From positions 35,319,748 to 35,383,747 of the forward strand of contig NW_026947506.1 in assembly GCF_034190915.1 (NCBI RefSeq): a DNA stretch of 64,000 bases, in the 5' to 3' direction. The notes beneath the pieces are model-generated. The model was not told the DNA's origin, did no database searches, and was given only the letters and a program-made list of their open reading frames with translations. Source of the stretch: Cavia porcellus (taxonomy: Eukaryota; Chordata; Mammalia; Rodentia; Caviidae). Shown here one piece after another: positions 46,047 to 57,673 of the stretch (its first letter is position 1; each line of letters starts with the position of its first letter). A program made the translations under genes and the position numbers.

Positions 46047-46146
46047 CTTTTTCTTTTTTTTTTTTTTTTCTTGGTACTGGGGATCAAACTCATGACCTTG
46101 CACCTGCCAGGCAGGCACTTAAGCCATTGAGCTAAATCCCCAGCTG
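46047..46146 (-). repeat. tRNA-like ID SINE, reverse orientation
   Basis: Long T run, then ggtactggggatcaaactca and tgagctaaatccccagctg. Confidence 0.85.
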
Positions 46147-47207
46147 TATGAAGCAGATTTCTTTAACCTGGAAAAAAATATTCTACTTTTAGTGTCTCTG
46201 AAATTCCAAGTGCTTGAAGTACTAAGAGCTAAGAAGAAACATAACAGCAAGATTTTGATTAAGGGGTAAGGACTTCACACTCCCAGAGGAGCTGGGCAAG
46301 GGGACGTGTGGGCTGGTCTAGCACACAGGTGCCCAACTTTGGGCTTGCCTGGACTGCACTGAGTGAAGAGGAACTTGTACTACATGTGAAACACATAATA
46401 TAGTTAATGTAAACAGGTAATAAAGTGTCCTTTGTAAAACATTTTAACTTACTAAATTAGCTTGATGAAATAACCCAAGCCGAGGTTGAGTAAGAAAACC
46501 TACATATCTGCGTAATAAGACCTGACACAGGCGCACAAGTGCAGGCAGGCTGAAATATAATTGAAAGGCAGCTGTGTTTCACATGCCCAGGGGCACAAGA
46601 GCTTCAGGGGACCACTGTGCTGCAGGGCACAGGATGTGGAGTTTGCGCTGCTCTGGTCCCTGTCAAGTGCCCTTGATGCCCACACAGTCCCTGCAGGAGT
46701 TAGCTGAGCACCAGGATTATGATCTGTGGGCCATGGATGGGATATACCTGGCTACTAGCACAATCAGAGGCTTGGAGTCCAAACCTGACAGTGAGCAATG
46801 GGAGGAGCCCAGGCAGCTGCTCTGATCCCTCGGCATGAAATGAGAGAATGCTATGCTGTGATCAGGTGGCACAAGGAATACAAGTCCCTGGGAAGTGGGA
46901 CTGAGGGAGGCGCAGACTCAGGAGGGGAGGACGATTTAGAACTTCAGGGAGAAGAAAATGAAAATCCAAGTGCAGCTGGCAAGTGCACAGAGGACTGGTG
47001 CTCCGAAAAGAACAATGACAAGAAAACAAACACAATCTCCAAGAGACAGAAGAGAAGGACAGAGCTTTGGAGGGAAAGCAGGACCAACATGGCAGATGAG
47101 GTGGGGGTCCAGGCCTGGAAGACCAGGAGAGCCTGCTAGAGTCACGCTGACATCTGGCAGCATGCTGCTCTGTTCTGGGCGTGGAGGTATTTAAAGAAGG
47201 CCGTGTG

Positions 47208-47340
47208 GAGCCTGGTGGATGGTGCATGTCTACAGTCCCAGGACTCAGTGGGGTTGAGGCAGAAAGAGCCCCTGAGCCTTCGAGTTCCTGGCCGGCAACT
47301 GTGGAAATAACCTACTGTAAAAGCAAAGAAAAGAGGCCAC
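47208..47340 (+). repeat. B1-like SINE, diverged
   Basis: Contains gtgcatgtctacagtcccag and a ggttgaggcagaaagag core with an A-rich end. Confidence 0.5.
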
Positions 47341-48057
47341 AGGCCAAATCTGTGATCATCCCCCTCAGAGAAAACAGCAATTTCTTAATCACATCTGGTT
47401 TTCAAACCCCTGTAGCAGCTATGGATGCTTGGGGTCACCTAACGCTGATAAAATGAAGCACGACTCAAAGGGTGTCTTGAGTTAGGATTTGGGATGCACA
47501 GCATGGGGACAGAGCTGAGAGGTGTTACCACGAGGGCATTCCAATGGATGCCACCACTGGCTTGTGAGCACACAGGACTCTGTTTACACACGTGGGTCTA
47601 CTACTCACAGAACAGAGACAAACAGATGGCCATCAAGCTTGTTATGGAAGACGAGGATTCCAGGGGACACAGACTTCCCAGAGCACCACAGTGGGGCAAC
47701 TCATCAATGTGGGTTTCCAGGAGGAGATGGCTGTGTGCAGTGCTCAGAATGTACTTGAAACACAGACTGTGACAGCAAAGCACCCCTAAGCCCTGAGTGC
47801 ATGTGAGGAGAGCCACTGCTCTACCCTCACTAGAGTGAGACAGCTGGATGCAGCGTAAATGAAGGGGTCTGTGAGCCTTTCCGGGAAATTCCTTTCTCAG
47901 GTCTGCTGACATGGCTGTGTATGTGTTCTCAGTAACACATATATACTGTGGGCTAAATAATGCAAGTGTTTATAAAATCACTCAATTATATTAAACTAGC
48001 CTGTGCTCCTTTATTGCTGGTCCTTAGCCTGAAGAGAAATGACTTCAACACTGGTTT

Positions 48058-48222
48058 GTAGCTGGGCATGGTGGTTGATGGCTGTAATCCCAGCACTCAG
48101 GGGGCAGAGGCAGGAGGATCACTGTGAGTTTGAGGTCAGCCTGAATTACACAGCGAGATCCTGTACCCAAAACAAAAACCCTCCTCCTCAAAACAAACAA
48201 ACAAACAAAAAAAAACAAAACG
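48058..48222 (+). repeat. B1-like SINE
   Basis: Contains gctgggcatggtggttgatg, aggcaggaggatcactgtga and an A/CAAA tail. Confidence 0.85.
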
Positions 48223-48419
48223 AGCTGGTTTGTAGAAACCACCTGGACATACTTTGCTTGGAATAGTACTTCAACCATCCTATATGTGAACTCAGGCCCT
48301 ACAGATGGCCCCCAGCAGCATCATACCCTAGGCAGGCTCACCTCCAGTAAAGTTCATGTTGTGCATATCTTGATGAAAACTAAACGTTAAATACATTGCA
48401 ATACTTAAAAGACAAAAGA

Positions 48420-48545
48420 CAGCCAGGTGTGATGGCTCCTACATGTAGTCCCAGCTACTCAGGGGGCTGAGGCAAGAGTACTGCTTGAAGAGTCTGAGAC
48501 CAGCTTGGGCAACATAGTAACACTCTGTCTCAAAAATAAAGAACA
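48420..48545 (+). repeat. B1-like SINE
   Basis: Contains agccaggtgtgatggctcct and ggctgaggcaagagtactgc, ending ctctgtctcaaaaataaag. It is immediately followed by a tRNA-like SINE. Confidence 0.8.
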
Positions 48546-48655
48546 GGGGCTGGAGGTTTAGCTCAGCGGCCTAAGTGCCTGCTTTGCAAGCAGGCAGTTG
48601 TGAGTTTGATCCCTGGTACCGATAAAAAGGAAAAAAGACACACACACACACAAAA
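48546..48655 (+). repeat. tRNA-like ID SINE, near-intact
   Basis: It has the A-box tttagctcagcggcctaag, an anticodon-like loop with tgc in gctttgcaagc, a B-box gagtttgatcc, and the tail ggtaccgataaaaagg. It is SINE-derived, not a functional tRNA gene. Confidence 0.85.
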
Positions 48656-48711
48656 AAGAACAAAAACCAAACCTTCCTACACCCCTCAAAAAAAGCCAAA
48701 AAGATCACTTT

Positions 48712-48900
48712 CCCCCTCTTCAGTACTGGAAATTGAACCTAGGGCCACTGTAGGAACCTACAGCCTTGGCCCTTTTTATTTTGGAACGTGGTTTCAATAA
48801 CTCACTCAACTGTCTAGGACAGGCTTGAATTTGAGGTTGTCCAACCTCAGCCTCCTAGAGTTCTGGGATTACAGGCTTGAGCCACCACCCCTGGCTAGGC
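48712..48900 (-). repeat. B1+ID SINE, reverse orientation
   Basis: Reverse ID (tactggaaattgaacctagg) and reverse B1 (gttctgggattacaggcttg). Confidence 0.75.
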
Positions 48901-50689
48901 CACAGCATCTCAACCCAGACATTCTTACTGGCCTCTCTCTGACTTTTACACTTTTCCTTATTTTCTAAACTCTCCCCCACAGAACGTGAACATCACAGTT
49001 TGAAGACACACTGGGGACAGCGGCCTGGCTAGAAATGCAGTTGCATCTGCTCTGTGCCTTTCCGTGTTTTCCACAACAAGTGTGTATCCTCTTGTCAGAC
49101 AATGACACAGTGTCACAGTCAGGACAGTAAACATCCCCAAGGCCCTGAGCTGGCTGAGGGCGGTGCTGCTGCTGAGCGTAGGAGTTTAAGAAGTGAGGCC
49201 TGGTGGGGAGAAGTGAGACCAGTGCCTGGTCCCCACCTCCCCAGGCTGTCCTGAGGTGAGCAGCTGGGCCCTGCCCTGCAGCCTGTGCTTAGCTGTTCTG
49301 TGCCTGGGACAAAGTGCCAGTGAGCCCAGGCCTTCCTCCTTAGAAGACAGACTGTGGCTGGGACAGAAAGTGGACTCGCTCACGTTTCCCTTACTCCCCG
49401 GCAGCTACCAGCGTGGCCGCATGGCTTCTCTGCAAGGCAGCATTACTAAAACCTGTCTGCGTGCACAGAGCTGGAACTGAGGCCTTCGACCCACTTCTTC
49501 CTGGGCCACAGCACCTACCTTCTCAGAAGCAGTGGCAAGTTTGGTTCCACTTGCATCAAAAGCCAGTGCCGCTAAAGGACTGTCGTGGGCTGGGATCATG
49601 TTTGCAGCTCTCTGAAATGGGAAACCAACAAAACATGGCTGCCATGCATGAAAGCCTGTGCCTTGTGCTACTGTCTGTCAGCAGACCGAAATGCCACCAA
49701 TGAGCCACCATTTGGCCAATACAACATCAAGTCCACCTGACTGACTGGGGTGGGGCTACGCAAGTGCTGCTCAGACTCTAAGACACACAGCACTTTCTCC
49801 CTGAAGGTCTCCACACTGCCTGGGCCACCCCCACTGCAGGAGCTCAGCACTCGGGGACCCGCAGAGGCAGCTTCAACCAGCCCTGCTCCACCTTTGAGAG
49901 GAGTGATAACTGTGCAGTTGGGCTAAAGATTCCAGGGTTGAAACATGCTTGACTGTCCCATCGGGGCACTGGTGTCACTGCTGCTACACATGGATCTAAT
50001 CACTTTTATCCATCTTTTTGCTAATAAAATGAGACAGTCACACGTGTACCACCTTACCACCTATAAGCTGGCGGGAACCTAACATGTCCACATCAGAGGC
50101 GCCCAGCAGTGGGACATATGAATTATGGCCCCACTGTTAATGTGTTAAAGAGTTAACCAAATACAAAAGGGCCCTCACCAAGTTAATGGTGTCGAAGACC
50201 TGCACCTCTCCGATGGTGGCACTCCCTGGGTACGCCAAGTAGCAGTTGTCACTGTTTATTGAGAGGGCACACAAGCCTGTAGTAACACACGGACAGCAGG
50301 TTCAAGTCAAGTCTGAAAGTGTGCCTTTCTAGTTGTAATTTAGCATTTATTTTTAAAATTACAAATAAAATACCATTTTGATAAGCTAACAACAGCATTT
50401 TTAAAATTTGGTATCCCCAACCCAACTTAGGTGATGTCAACACTATAAAAAGGCCTTTGCTTTGAAATGATCAGTAACCTCAAAAGCCAGCAACAGTTAT
50501 GTACTGAATGTTGAGCAAACCAAAGAGCTGGTACTGCCCACTGACCAACTTTAGCAGAAAGCTGACTGGTTTAAAACCACAATTTTAAAAATCAGCCTCA
50601 TCCATGGAACCTACATAAAGAAACAAAAATCTCTCACCTATAGGTATAATTAAGAAAGTTTTTTAGCAGGCTCAGACATAGCCAAGTAT

Positions 50690-50815
50690 TCAGAGAAGAG
50701 GTCCCTGTCTTGTTAAGTCATTAAGTTGTCCAGGCTGGCCAAAAATTGCAGTCTTCCTGCCTTAGCCTCCCAGAGCGCTGGGATTACAGGTGTGTGGTAT
50801 CGCACCCAGCATCCT
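50690..50815 (-). repeat. B1-like SINE, reverse orientation, in a WIPI2 intron
   Basis: Contains taagttgtccaggctggcc and gcgctgggattacaggtgtg. Confidence 0.7.
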
Positions 50816-51231
50816 AAAGCTGATCTCACAAGGCAAAATCAGAAAGATTCTCACAAACAAGTTTACCTGCAGGGTTTGGGGGGGTCTCCCTGATGGTGTG
50901 CAGTAAAATGTTGTGTATGTAGAGAGACTCCTCCAGGCACACAATGAGCCTCTAGAGAGAACACAGAAAACCTACCATGAAGAAACACTTGCTATGGCAC
51001 ATGTCCCTGGTTCTCTATTAGCCAAGTCCTGGTTAAGACGCTCTCCATTCCTTACTCATCCATCCACACAGGCTGGATGTTCAAGGTTTGGGATGCAGAA
51101 GGCTTCTTATTGCCAGAGGTGGGCACAGGAGCACTGGAATTCTAACTAATGTAACTTGCTATCATGCTGAACTACATGGAAAGCGGGCTTTGGAAACATT
51201 TGCTAAAGGCAGTTGCTTTTAAGAATTGATA

Positions 51232-51430
51232 CTAGGCTGAGCATGGTGGTACATGCACCCCTGTGATTCCAGCACTTGGGAGGCTGGACAAGAGGAGCAG
51301 CTGGGCCCTGCCCTGCAGCCTGTGAGTTTTAAGCCTAGCCTGAGTTACATATTGAGTTCCAGGCCAGCCTGAACTACACACAGAGACTCTGTCTCAAAAA
51401 ACAAAAAAGAAAAGAAAAAAAAAAGACACC
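51232..51430 (+). repeat. B1-like SINE carrying an internal 30-bp foreign insert
   Basis: The B1 sequence (gagcatggtggtacatgcac) is interrupted after aggctggaca by a 30-bp copy of sequence from 49258-49287, then resumes gagttttaagcctagcctga. Confidence 0.8.
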
Positions 51431-51439
51431 TAAAAACTG

Positions 51440-51592
51440 GTATTAAGTTAGGTGTGAGGGCACATGTTTGTAATTCCAGCACTCAGGAACCTGAGGCAGG
51501 AGGATCACTGTAAGTTTGAACCCAGCCTAAACTACCTAACAAAACACTTGTCTCCAAAACAAACAAAAATTTAAAAATCCATAAAAATACAA
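51440..51592 (+). repeat. B1-like SINE
   Basis: Contains tttgtaattccagcactcag and aggcaggaggatcactgtaa with an A-rich end. Confidence 0.8.
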
Positions 51593-52174
51593 AGCTTATT
51601 TTGCTGCAAGTTCTTGCCCATTTGCAGAAAATGCACGCAGACTTACAGGATCCACTGAGGGAATGATTCAGACAAGAAAGACAACCTGGCATGCACACAA
51701 TTCTTTGTTGGGACAGGAAGGAACATTTATGTATCTTAGATTTTTAAAATCTTCAAGCTATTACATGCTATGATTTCTCAGTTTAACCGATTTTGTCACT
51801 TAACAGACCAAACCGGTGCTAACGAGGCTTAAGTGAGAGGGCTGCCTTCATCCAGTTCCAACCAGAAGCCAGCTCCAGCTGTAGCTCGCACTCTGTCCTG
51901 GGGGCCAAGTCAGCCCTCCCTTCAGGGTGTGCGGTGCTGCCGGAGCTGGGAGACACAGGGGAGCTAATGGGCAGAGCTGGACCGTGTGCTAACCTGAGCC
52001 AGGGGAGGCTGCTGAACAAACCCAAGAGCTACTCACCAACTCTGCTGGGTTTTGGGGAATAGACAAGTCAAACTGACAACTTAATGGAAGGAAAAAAGGG
52101 TCTGAAACATTTTTAAAAAGTAACATTCATAAAAGCAAAAGATACATAAACACCTGGACATCTCTGGACAATTA

Positions 52175-52265
52175 AATGTATTTTTTTTAATACCAGAGAT
52201 TGAACTCATGACCTCACACTTGCCAAGCAGGAGCTTGTGCCGCTGAGCTAAATCCCCAACCCATG
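52175..52265 (-). repeat. tRNA-like ID SINE, reverse orientation
   Basis: Contains accagagattgaactcatga and gctgagctaaatccccaac after a T run. Confidence 0.85.
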
Positions 52266-53576
52266 ATAAGCAAATAGACAGACAGTAAGTTGTTAAGACT
52301 TGTGTCTTAAAGAACGGGTGAAACAGCCTGGCAGGGGAAGGCAGTGTCATGAATGTGATGGTTGGGACAAAGCTGCTGAGGAGACAGCAGAGCAGTCAGC
52401 CTCTGGCCAACGTGTGCCCAGCACGGGGATGGCTGGCTGGTGGGAGCTGCATGGTGCCACCCTCTGCTCCACCCTGGAGGCCCTGGAGGAGACAACCATA
52501 CCAGGCTGGAAGCAGAGGGACAGGGAGCAATGTACACTAAAATCCATACCAGAGCCTCACTCACCTGCCTGTTCAGTTTCACGGCCAGAATCGTGTTGGA
52601 GTAGCTATAATTACAGATCTCAGTCCCCTTCTTAAAGTGGCAAACCTTCAGCTTCCTGGGAGCTTTGAGGCTAACGATGGCCACTAAGCTGCTGGAGAAC
52701 AATCTTTCTACAATGCACACATCTTCAGTGTCAGCTGAAACCAGAAAAAAAAAGAAAAACACGTGGATCTTGGAGTCAACAGGCTAAATCCACCCGACAC
52801 AAACGCACTCCAAACACACACTTAAGGCAGAGACTACCGGGCCCCTGGTGTACCAGGACAGCCCAAGGGGGTGGAAATTCCGATTTTTCTGGAGTCCCAG
52901 GAAAGCTGCCACTATGGATATAGATATCATCCCTCTATGTGAAGACAGATCACAGAATTACTTAAAAGAATTCCTTTAATAAGCTCTGTTGCTGGATTTA
53001 GATCAGAGGACTTAAAAATACACTAATTCAGAAAACCAAACTAGTAGATGAAGTGACAAAACAAGATACAAGAACCTATTTTATTAAGACATGAACTGCA
53101 GAAGGTTTTACAATTATCATGTTCTACCTTACAATTTTTAAACTGTATGACGGTACCAAAGTGACAGCATTTGGGAGAAACTGTACTTCTGATTCTGAGT
53201 TTGCATCTTTTCTTGGACTGGTGATATGACCCCCAGTCATCCCCAAGACCACCAGGAGAATAATCTGCACTCTGTAGGCTCTGGTTGTACCCCATAGGGC
53301 TGTGCTGCTGGGGGTGGCATTCAGGTCACGTATGGTAAATGTGATTCCATTTTTTGTATTTTCAAGCCAGGATGGGTCTGTTGAGATGCAACCCCACTGT
53401 AAGTGGAGGAGTATTTCTAAGCAAGTACAGGGTAGCAATCTATTCATGGATTTGACAAGCAAACAGCTGAACACCAGCCTAGGTACTGGCAACGTAATGA
53501 TGTGAACTGAAGAGTCAGACACAGCCTAACTGCCACAGCACATATTTGTTTAAAACAAAAACAACTAAAAAAGCCA

Positions 53577-53725
53577 TGTCCCAGCATTTGGGAGGCTGAG
53601 GCAGGAAGATCTGTGTGAGTTTGAGACCAGTCTAGACTACAAAGTGAGTTCAAGTCTACCCTGAACCAGAAAGGGAGATCCTGTCTCAAAAAAAAAAAAA
53701 AAAAAAAACAAAAAAAACAAAGCTA
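53577..53725 (+). repeat. B1-like SINE with long A tail
   Basis: Contains cagcatttgggaggctgagg, gagaccagtctagactac and a poly(A) run from 53688. Confidence 0.85.
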
Positions 53726-53753
53726 TTATTCAGAATGGAAAAGGTTGATTCTA

Positions 53754-53756
<3 letters not shown>

Positions 53757-53790
<34 letters not shown>

Positions 53791-53885
53791 TCTTTTTCTT
53801 TTTTATTGGTACCGGGGATCAAACTCACGACCACACACTTGCAAGGCAGGCGCTTATGCCACTGAGCTAAATCCCCAGCCCCGAT
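53757..53885 (-). repeat. tRNA-like ID SINE, reverse orientation, long T run
   Basis: T run 53757-53789, then ttattggtaccggggatcaa and ccactgagctaaatccccag. It lies tail to tail with the preceding + strand SINE. Confidence 0.88.
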
Positions 53886-54431
53886 TCTAAGCTTTTCAGT
53901 TTATTCAGTTACTTTTACCTATTTATAGATCAAATCGGGTTCTCTTCTTTCCTACAGCAGTGCACAAACCTTTATTTCAAGGATCAAAAAGCAAATGGTT
54001 TAGAAAGTGGCCAGGGTGCCTGATGGCATCCGGAGCAGGTGCTGCCTCCCCGTGAAGGAGCGGAGGTCTCGGGGCATGGCCCCGACAAGGCAGGATCTGA
54101 AGAAATGGACGTTGGACTAGCATGTCAACTACATGTGGCTCGAAGAACCTTGCTAAGAGCCAGACATAGGTTCTCTGATGCCCCTTGCACTGGAAACTCA
54201 TGAGGTTGTGATAAGAAGCCTGAGGGGGGGGCAGGGTATCAGGAGAGCTGGGAGCTGGTCCCCACCCCTGGGCCACTGCAGGGCTATGAGACTGGCCCTT
54301 CTTCATCACTGCTGGCCACCTCCACAAGCTGCCCTCCACCCCTCTTGGCGAGCCTGCTTTATCTCTGTTGTTTCCCAAGTGTTAGCTGAGCTGCATCTCA
54401 TGCCCTCACCCTGCCAGTCAGTAGCTCCCAT

Positions 54432-54532
54432 GGCGCATCCAGTTCCACTGATGGTAAACTTTTAGAGCTTTCAATGATATAAACAGCCCACCGTGGCATG
54501 TGTGCCATTGATTTGCCACCACTGATCTACGC
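54432..54532 (-). mobile_element. Short hAT-like nonautonomous repeat (copy 1)
   Basis: On the minus strand from 54524 it reads cagtggtggcaaatcaatgg, later gtgggctg and gagcataaagctct-like sequence ending in accatcagtgg. It matches the + strand copy at 57674-57765. Confidence 0.45.
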
Positions 54533-55066
54533 GCAGGGCCCCTGCTGGGACAGAGCCATGCCTGGCTGTCCCTTCATCTAACACTGCCCAGCAGGAAGGG
54601 GGCAGCTCCACAGACCCTGGTGCTGGAGAGAGACTCGGTGGTTGGATTCTGGATGTTCTGTAAATGCTTCAAACACTACTTTAGAGACCAATCTCTTAAA
54701 CTGCAATGTTACTTAAACACAGGCCACTTTTGTGAGGTGTGGTTTTGCTCATGAAGCCCCATTATCCCCAGATGCTGCATCTAAGGAGCAGAACAGTTTA
54801 GGCTAAATTTCAACTGCTTTCACTCTGATACCTGCACTGGGAAGGCGACAGTACAGGGTGCCTCTCTGTGTCCTGGGAGTGCAATGGTGACCCAGAGGAG
54901 TGCCTGGGAAAAACCAGTTTAAAAATCAGACTCTGCAGTAACTGGCTGTCAGGCCTGGCATTAATTATCTCAACGGTGAAGTAGGAAGGTGCTGGACTCA
55001 TAGCTTTTTAATTCTAAGACTAGGAAAACATGGTGCATACAAAACCAACTGTTTATTAACAGCAAA

Positions 55067-55175
55067 AATTTTTTTTTTTGTCTTTTTTCCTTTTTATCGG
55101 TACCAGGGATTGAACTCACGACTGCCTGCTTCCAAGGCAGGCGCTTATGCCGCTGAGCTAAATCCCCAGCCCCTT
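55067..55175 (-). repeat. tRNA-like ID SINE, reverse orientation
   Basis: T run, ttttatcggtaccagggat, and gccgctgagctaaatcccca. It is close to the copies at 53.8 and 52.2 kb. Confidence 0.88.
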
Positions 55176-55909
55176 AACAGTAAATTTTTTAAAAATTCAT
55201 GGATCTCCTAAAATTAAATGAGTGGTGAAAAGATCTTATTTCCAAATACGTTGATCTTCTTTATTCAGATTCTGTATTTGTGAATCTGTCATCTTTGCTG
55301 AAGTTTACTTGTAACCCCAAAATCAATATTTATGGGTTTTTACAGCCATTTGTATCACAGGCAGAACGCTAACAGATGGGAGGTCTCCTCACTGCATACT
55401 CAAGTCCAGGGCTGAACCATCAAGAGAAGGCGAGGAAGTCAGGAGAATGCAGGGAGGAGACTGCCGAGGGCACCCTGGGGAGGAGCAGGTCCCTACCGAG
55501 GGGCTGCAGGCCATCTGCAGGACTGGGAAGACCCTCATCAGCCAGAGAACAATCAGACCAGTTCAACAGAAGCAGACTACTCATGACAAGATTCAATGCT
55601 CTTTCTAGTAAGAATTCTTTACAGATCTATGAATAGGAGGCAACTTCGTCAGTGGATCAGGGGCATTTATGAAAAGTCTATAGCTAATGCTATACACACG
55701 GTTCTTCCTTTTGAGACCCAGGGAGGGAGTCAGGGTGTCTGCTTCCCTCACTCTGTGCTGGAGGTGTCTCTCATACTGCAACAGGGCCAGAGTAAGGAAA
55801 CAAAACACAGGGCCCAAAAGGAAGCCGTTCAGCTATCCCTACTGCAATCTTAAGGTGCCTACAGAAGCAGCTATTAGCAAGGCAAAGCATACAAGATGAA
55901 ACCACAAAA

Positions 55910-55990
55910 ATGAGGCTGGTGTGTAGCTCAGTTTTAGAACACTTGTCTAGTGTGTCGAAGGCTTTGAATCCCCCCCTACAAACCACCTCC
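55910..55990 (+). repeat. ID SINE, diverged
   Basis: Contains ggtgtgtagctcagttttag and ctttgaatccccccc. Confidence 0.55.
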
Positions 55991-56520
55991 CCCTAAAAAG
56001 GGGGACTATTCTTATACACCAGCAGCAAATAACTAGGAAATGAAATTTAAAAACTAACATAACACTGACAACTCCCAAATTATAACATATTTGAATTTAA
56101 TAAAAGATACAAGACCCCCATATCAAAATGAAAACTGAAGAACGGTTAAATTAATGGAGAGATATACCAGGTTCATGCATTGGAAACTCAATATTATTTA
56201 GTTTATCAATTCTCCTCATATTGATCTCTAGGTCCAATACAAACCTTGAACTCTCGCCAAATTTTTATAGTCACTGCACGCTGATTCAAAATTGTATATA
56301 GAAAAGCAAAGGACCTAGGATATCTAAGATTACCTCAAAAAGAACAAAGTCAAAGACTGACAAATAGATCAAGGGATGAGAACAAAAGAATTCAAAAGCA
56401 AATTCACCTACAGGACTGCTTTTAAGCACAAAAACAATCTTCAAAAGGGAAGCAGATCTTTTCAATACAGAGTGATGGAATAGGAATTTGTAAGGAAACT
56501 ACCCTTGATTTATACCTTAC

Positions 56521-56564
<44 letters not shown>

Positions 56565-57395
56565 TTTGAAGTGTATCACTGGCCTAAACATGAAAGAGCT
56601 TTTATGTATAGTATAACTACAAAGCTTTCCAAAAATGCAAAAGAAAATAGCTCCATGATTTGAGAGTTGGCAATGGTTTCCTAGACAGGACATAGGAAGT
56701 AAAAATCATTAAAAGAAAAAGACAAATCAGACTACATCACAATAAAAAGTATCTACTTAAAACACAGAAAATTAAGAAAACAAGCCAGACTAGGAAAAAG
56801 TAGAGTCAGACAACAGACACATGAGAACAATCAGCATCACTAGTCACCAGGGAAATGCCAATTAAATCATAATAAGGGATGAGGGTGTGTGTGAGGTCCA
56901 GGTTCCAGCCTCAGCACTGTGTATGTGCACGGACACACACACATGTGCAAGCCATGATGGTGGGAACACAAACCTCCAAGCCACTAGAGGAGGTCTGGGG
57001 GCTTTCTGTAAGCTGAGTATGTGCAATCCAATAATGCTGTAGGAGTGCTACTCAAGACACATGCAAACATGCACACAAAACTTCCACAAGAACGTCCACA
57101 CAGATCCCTCAGGAGCAGATATGCGTGGTCACACAGTATGTGCTGGCACTGACACAATGCCGATGTGCTTCCAGAAAATAGGCCGAGTGAAAAATCTGAA
57201 GTTCTAGTTGGCACAGGTAAACTATAGTAGAAAAAAGGTGGACCTTGGTTGCCTCTGAGGGTGGTAGGAGCCTGAAGAGCTCTGTAGAATGATGGTGAGC
57301 TTTGAGCCAGGGTACCCCCTAGATATGTGGGTGCTTCTCAAAACTCACTGTGTGTTCCACTGTGCATAAACTTTACCTTATTAAAAAAAAATGAA
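55990..57395 (+). mobile_element. L1 LINE fragment (end of ORF2 and 3' region), degraded
   Basis: The A-rich + strand carries landmarks of the L1 ORF2 end, for example atgagaacaatcagcatcac followed by cagggaaatgccaattaaat. The later part resembles an old L1 3' UTR and ends in an A run near 57390. Many stops; no coding capacity. A (CA)n lies within it. Confidence 0.6.
56522..56562. repeat. (AC)n microsatellite
   Basis: About 20 uninterrupted AC units inside the L1 remnant. Confidence 0.97.
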
Positions 57396-57673
57396 AACTC
57401 TCAACCCTATTCAGTTATGCTTGAGGTAAGATTTTGGGACTTTGCCCCGGGGTCTGCAATGTCTTCTGGAACCTGCACAGAGTGAGGTGGTTGGTGGGCA
57501 GGTGATGAGAGCAGAGCTAATGAAATATTAGCAACACATTCTGAGTGGTAGGAAGGTGGATGTGAGCTGAAAAGTGCTTTTGACTTTCATTTGTGCTTAG
57601 AAATTTCCATTAACAAAACTTCCATTAATAAACCTCAATGCAGGCACAGAGAAGGCAAACAATCAATGGATTA

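Larger units (their letters stand above)
43766..49518. other. Spacer between the CYTH3 and WIPI2 segments
   Basis: The stretches 43766-45745, 46146-47208 and 47340-48058 hold no recognised exon. Neither earlier CYTH3 exons nor the WIPI2 exon that should follow 49519 could be found on the minus strand. GC content falls visibly from about 44.3 kb onward. Confidence 0.6.
49519..52734 (-). pseudogene. WIPI2: WIPI2 partial gene segment, four internal exons, 3' half missing
   Basis: Minus-strand exons in transcript order are 52734-52565 (from [12 protein letters not shown] to AVKLNRQ), 50951-50867 ([15 protein letters not shown]...), 50276-50179 ([18 protein letters not shown]...) and 49611-49519 ([14 protein letters not shown]... 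to ATASEK). All have AG acceptors, GT donors and compatible phases. WIPI2 is a seven-blade PROPPIN beta-propeller that binds PI3P and recruits ATG16L1 to phagophores. The next exon, which carries the FRRG lipid-binding motif, and all later exons are absent between 49.5 kb and the CYTH3 fragment. The second exon is 12 nt shorter than expected: the RDMKV stretch, conserved across WIPI proteins, is replaced by one Leu. Exons 1-2 were not found but could lie beyond the window. It could be the 5' part of a genuine gene cut by a rearrangement or an assembly join; I favour a duplicated fragment. Confidence 0.75.

Noticed and set aside
48546..48620. Possible functional tRNA-Ala gene
   Set aside because: It has A- and B-box matches but a SINE tail, many sibling copies in the window and a poor acceptor stem, so it is an ID element.
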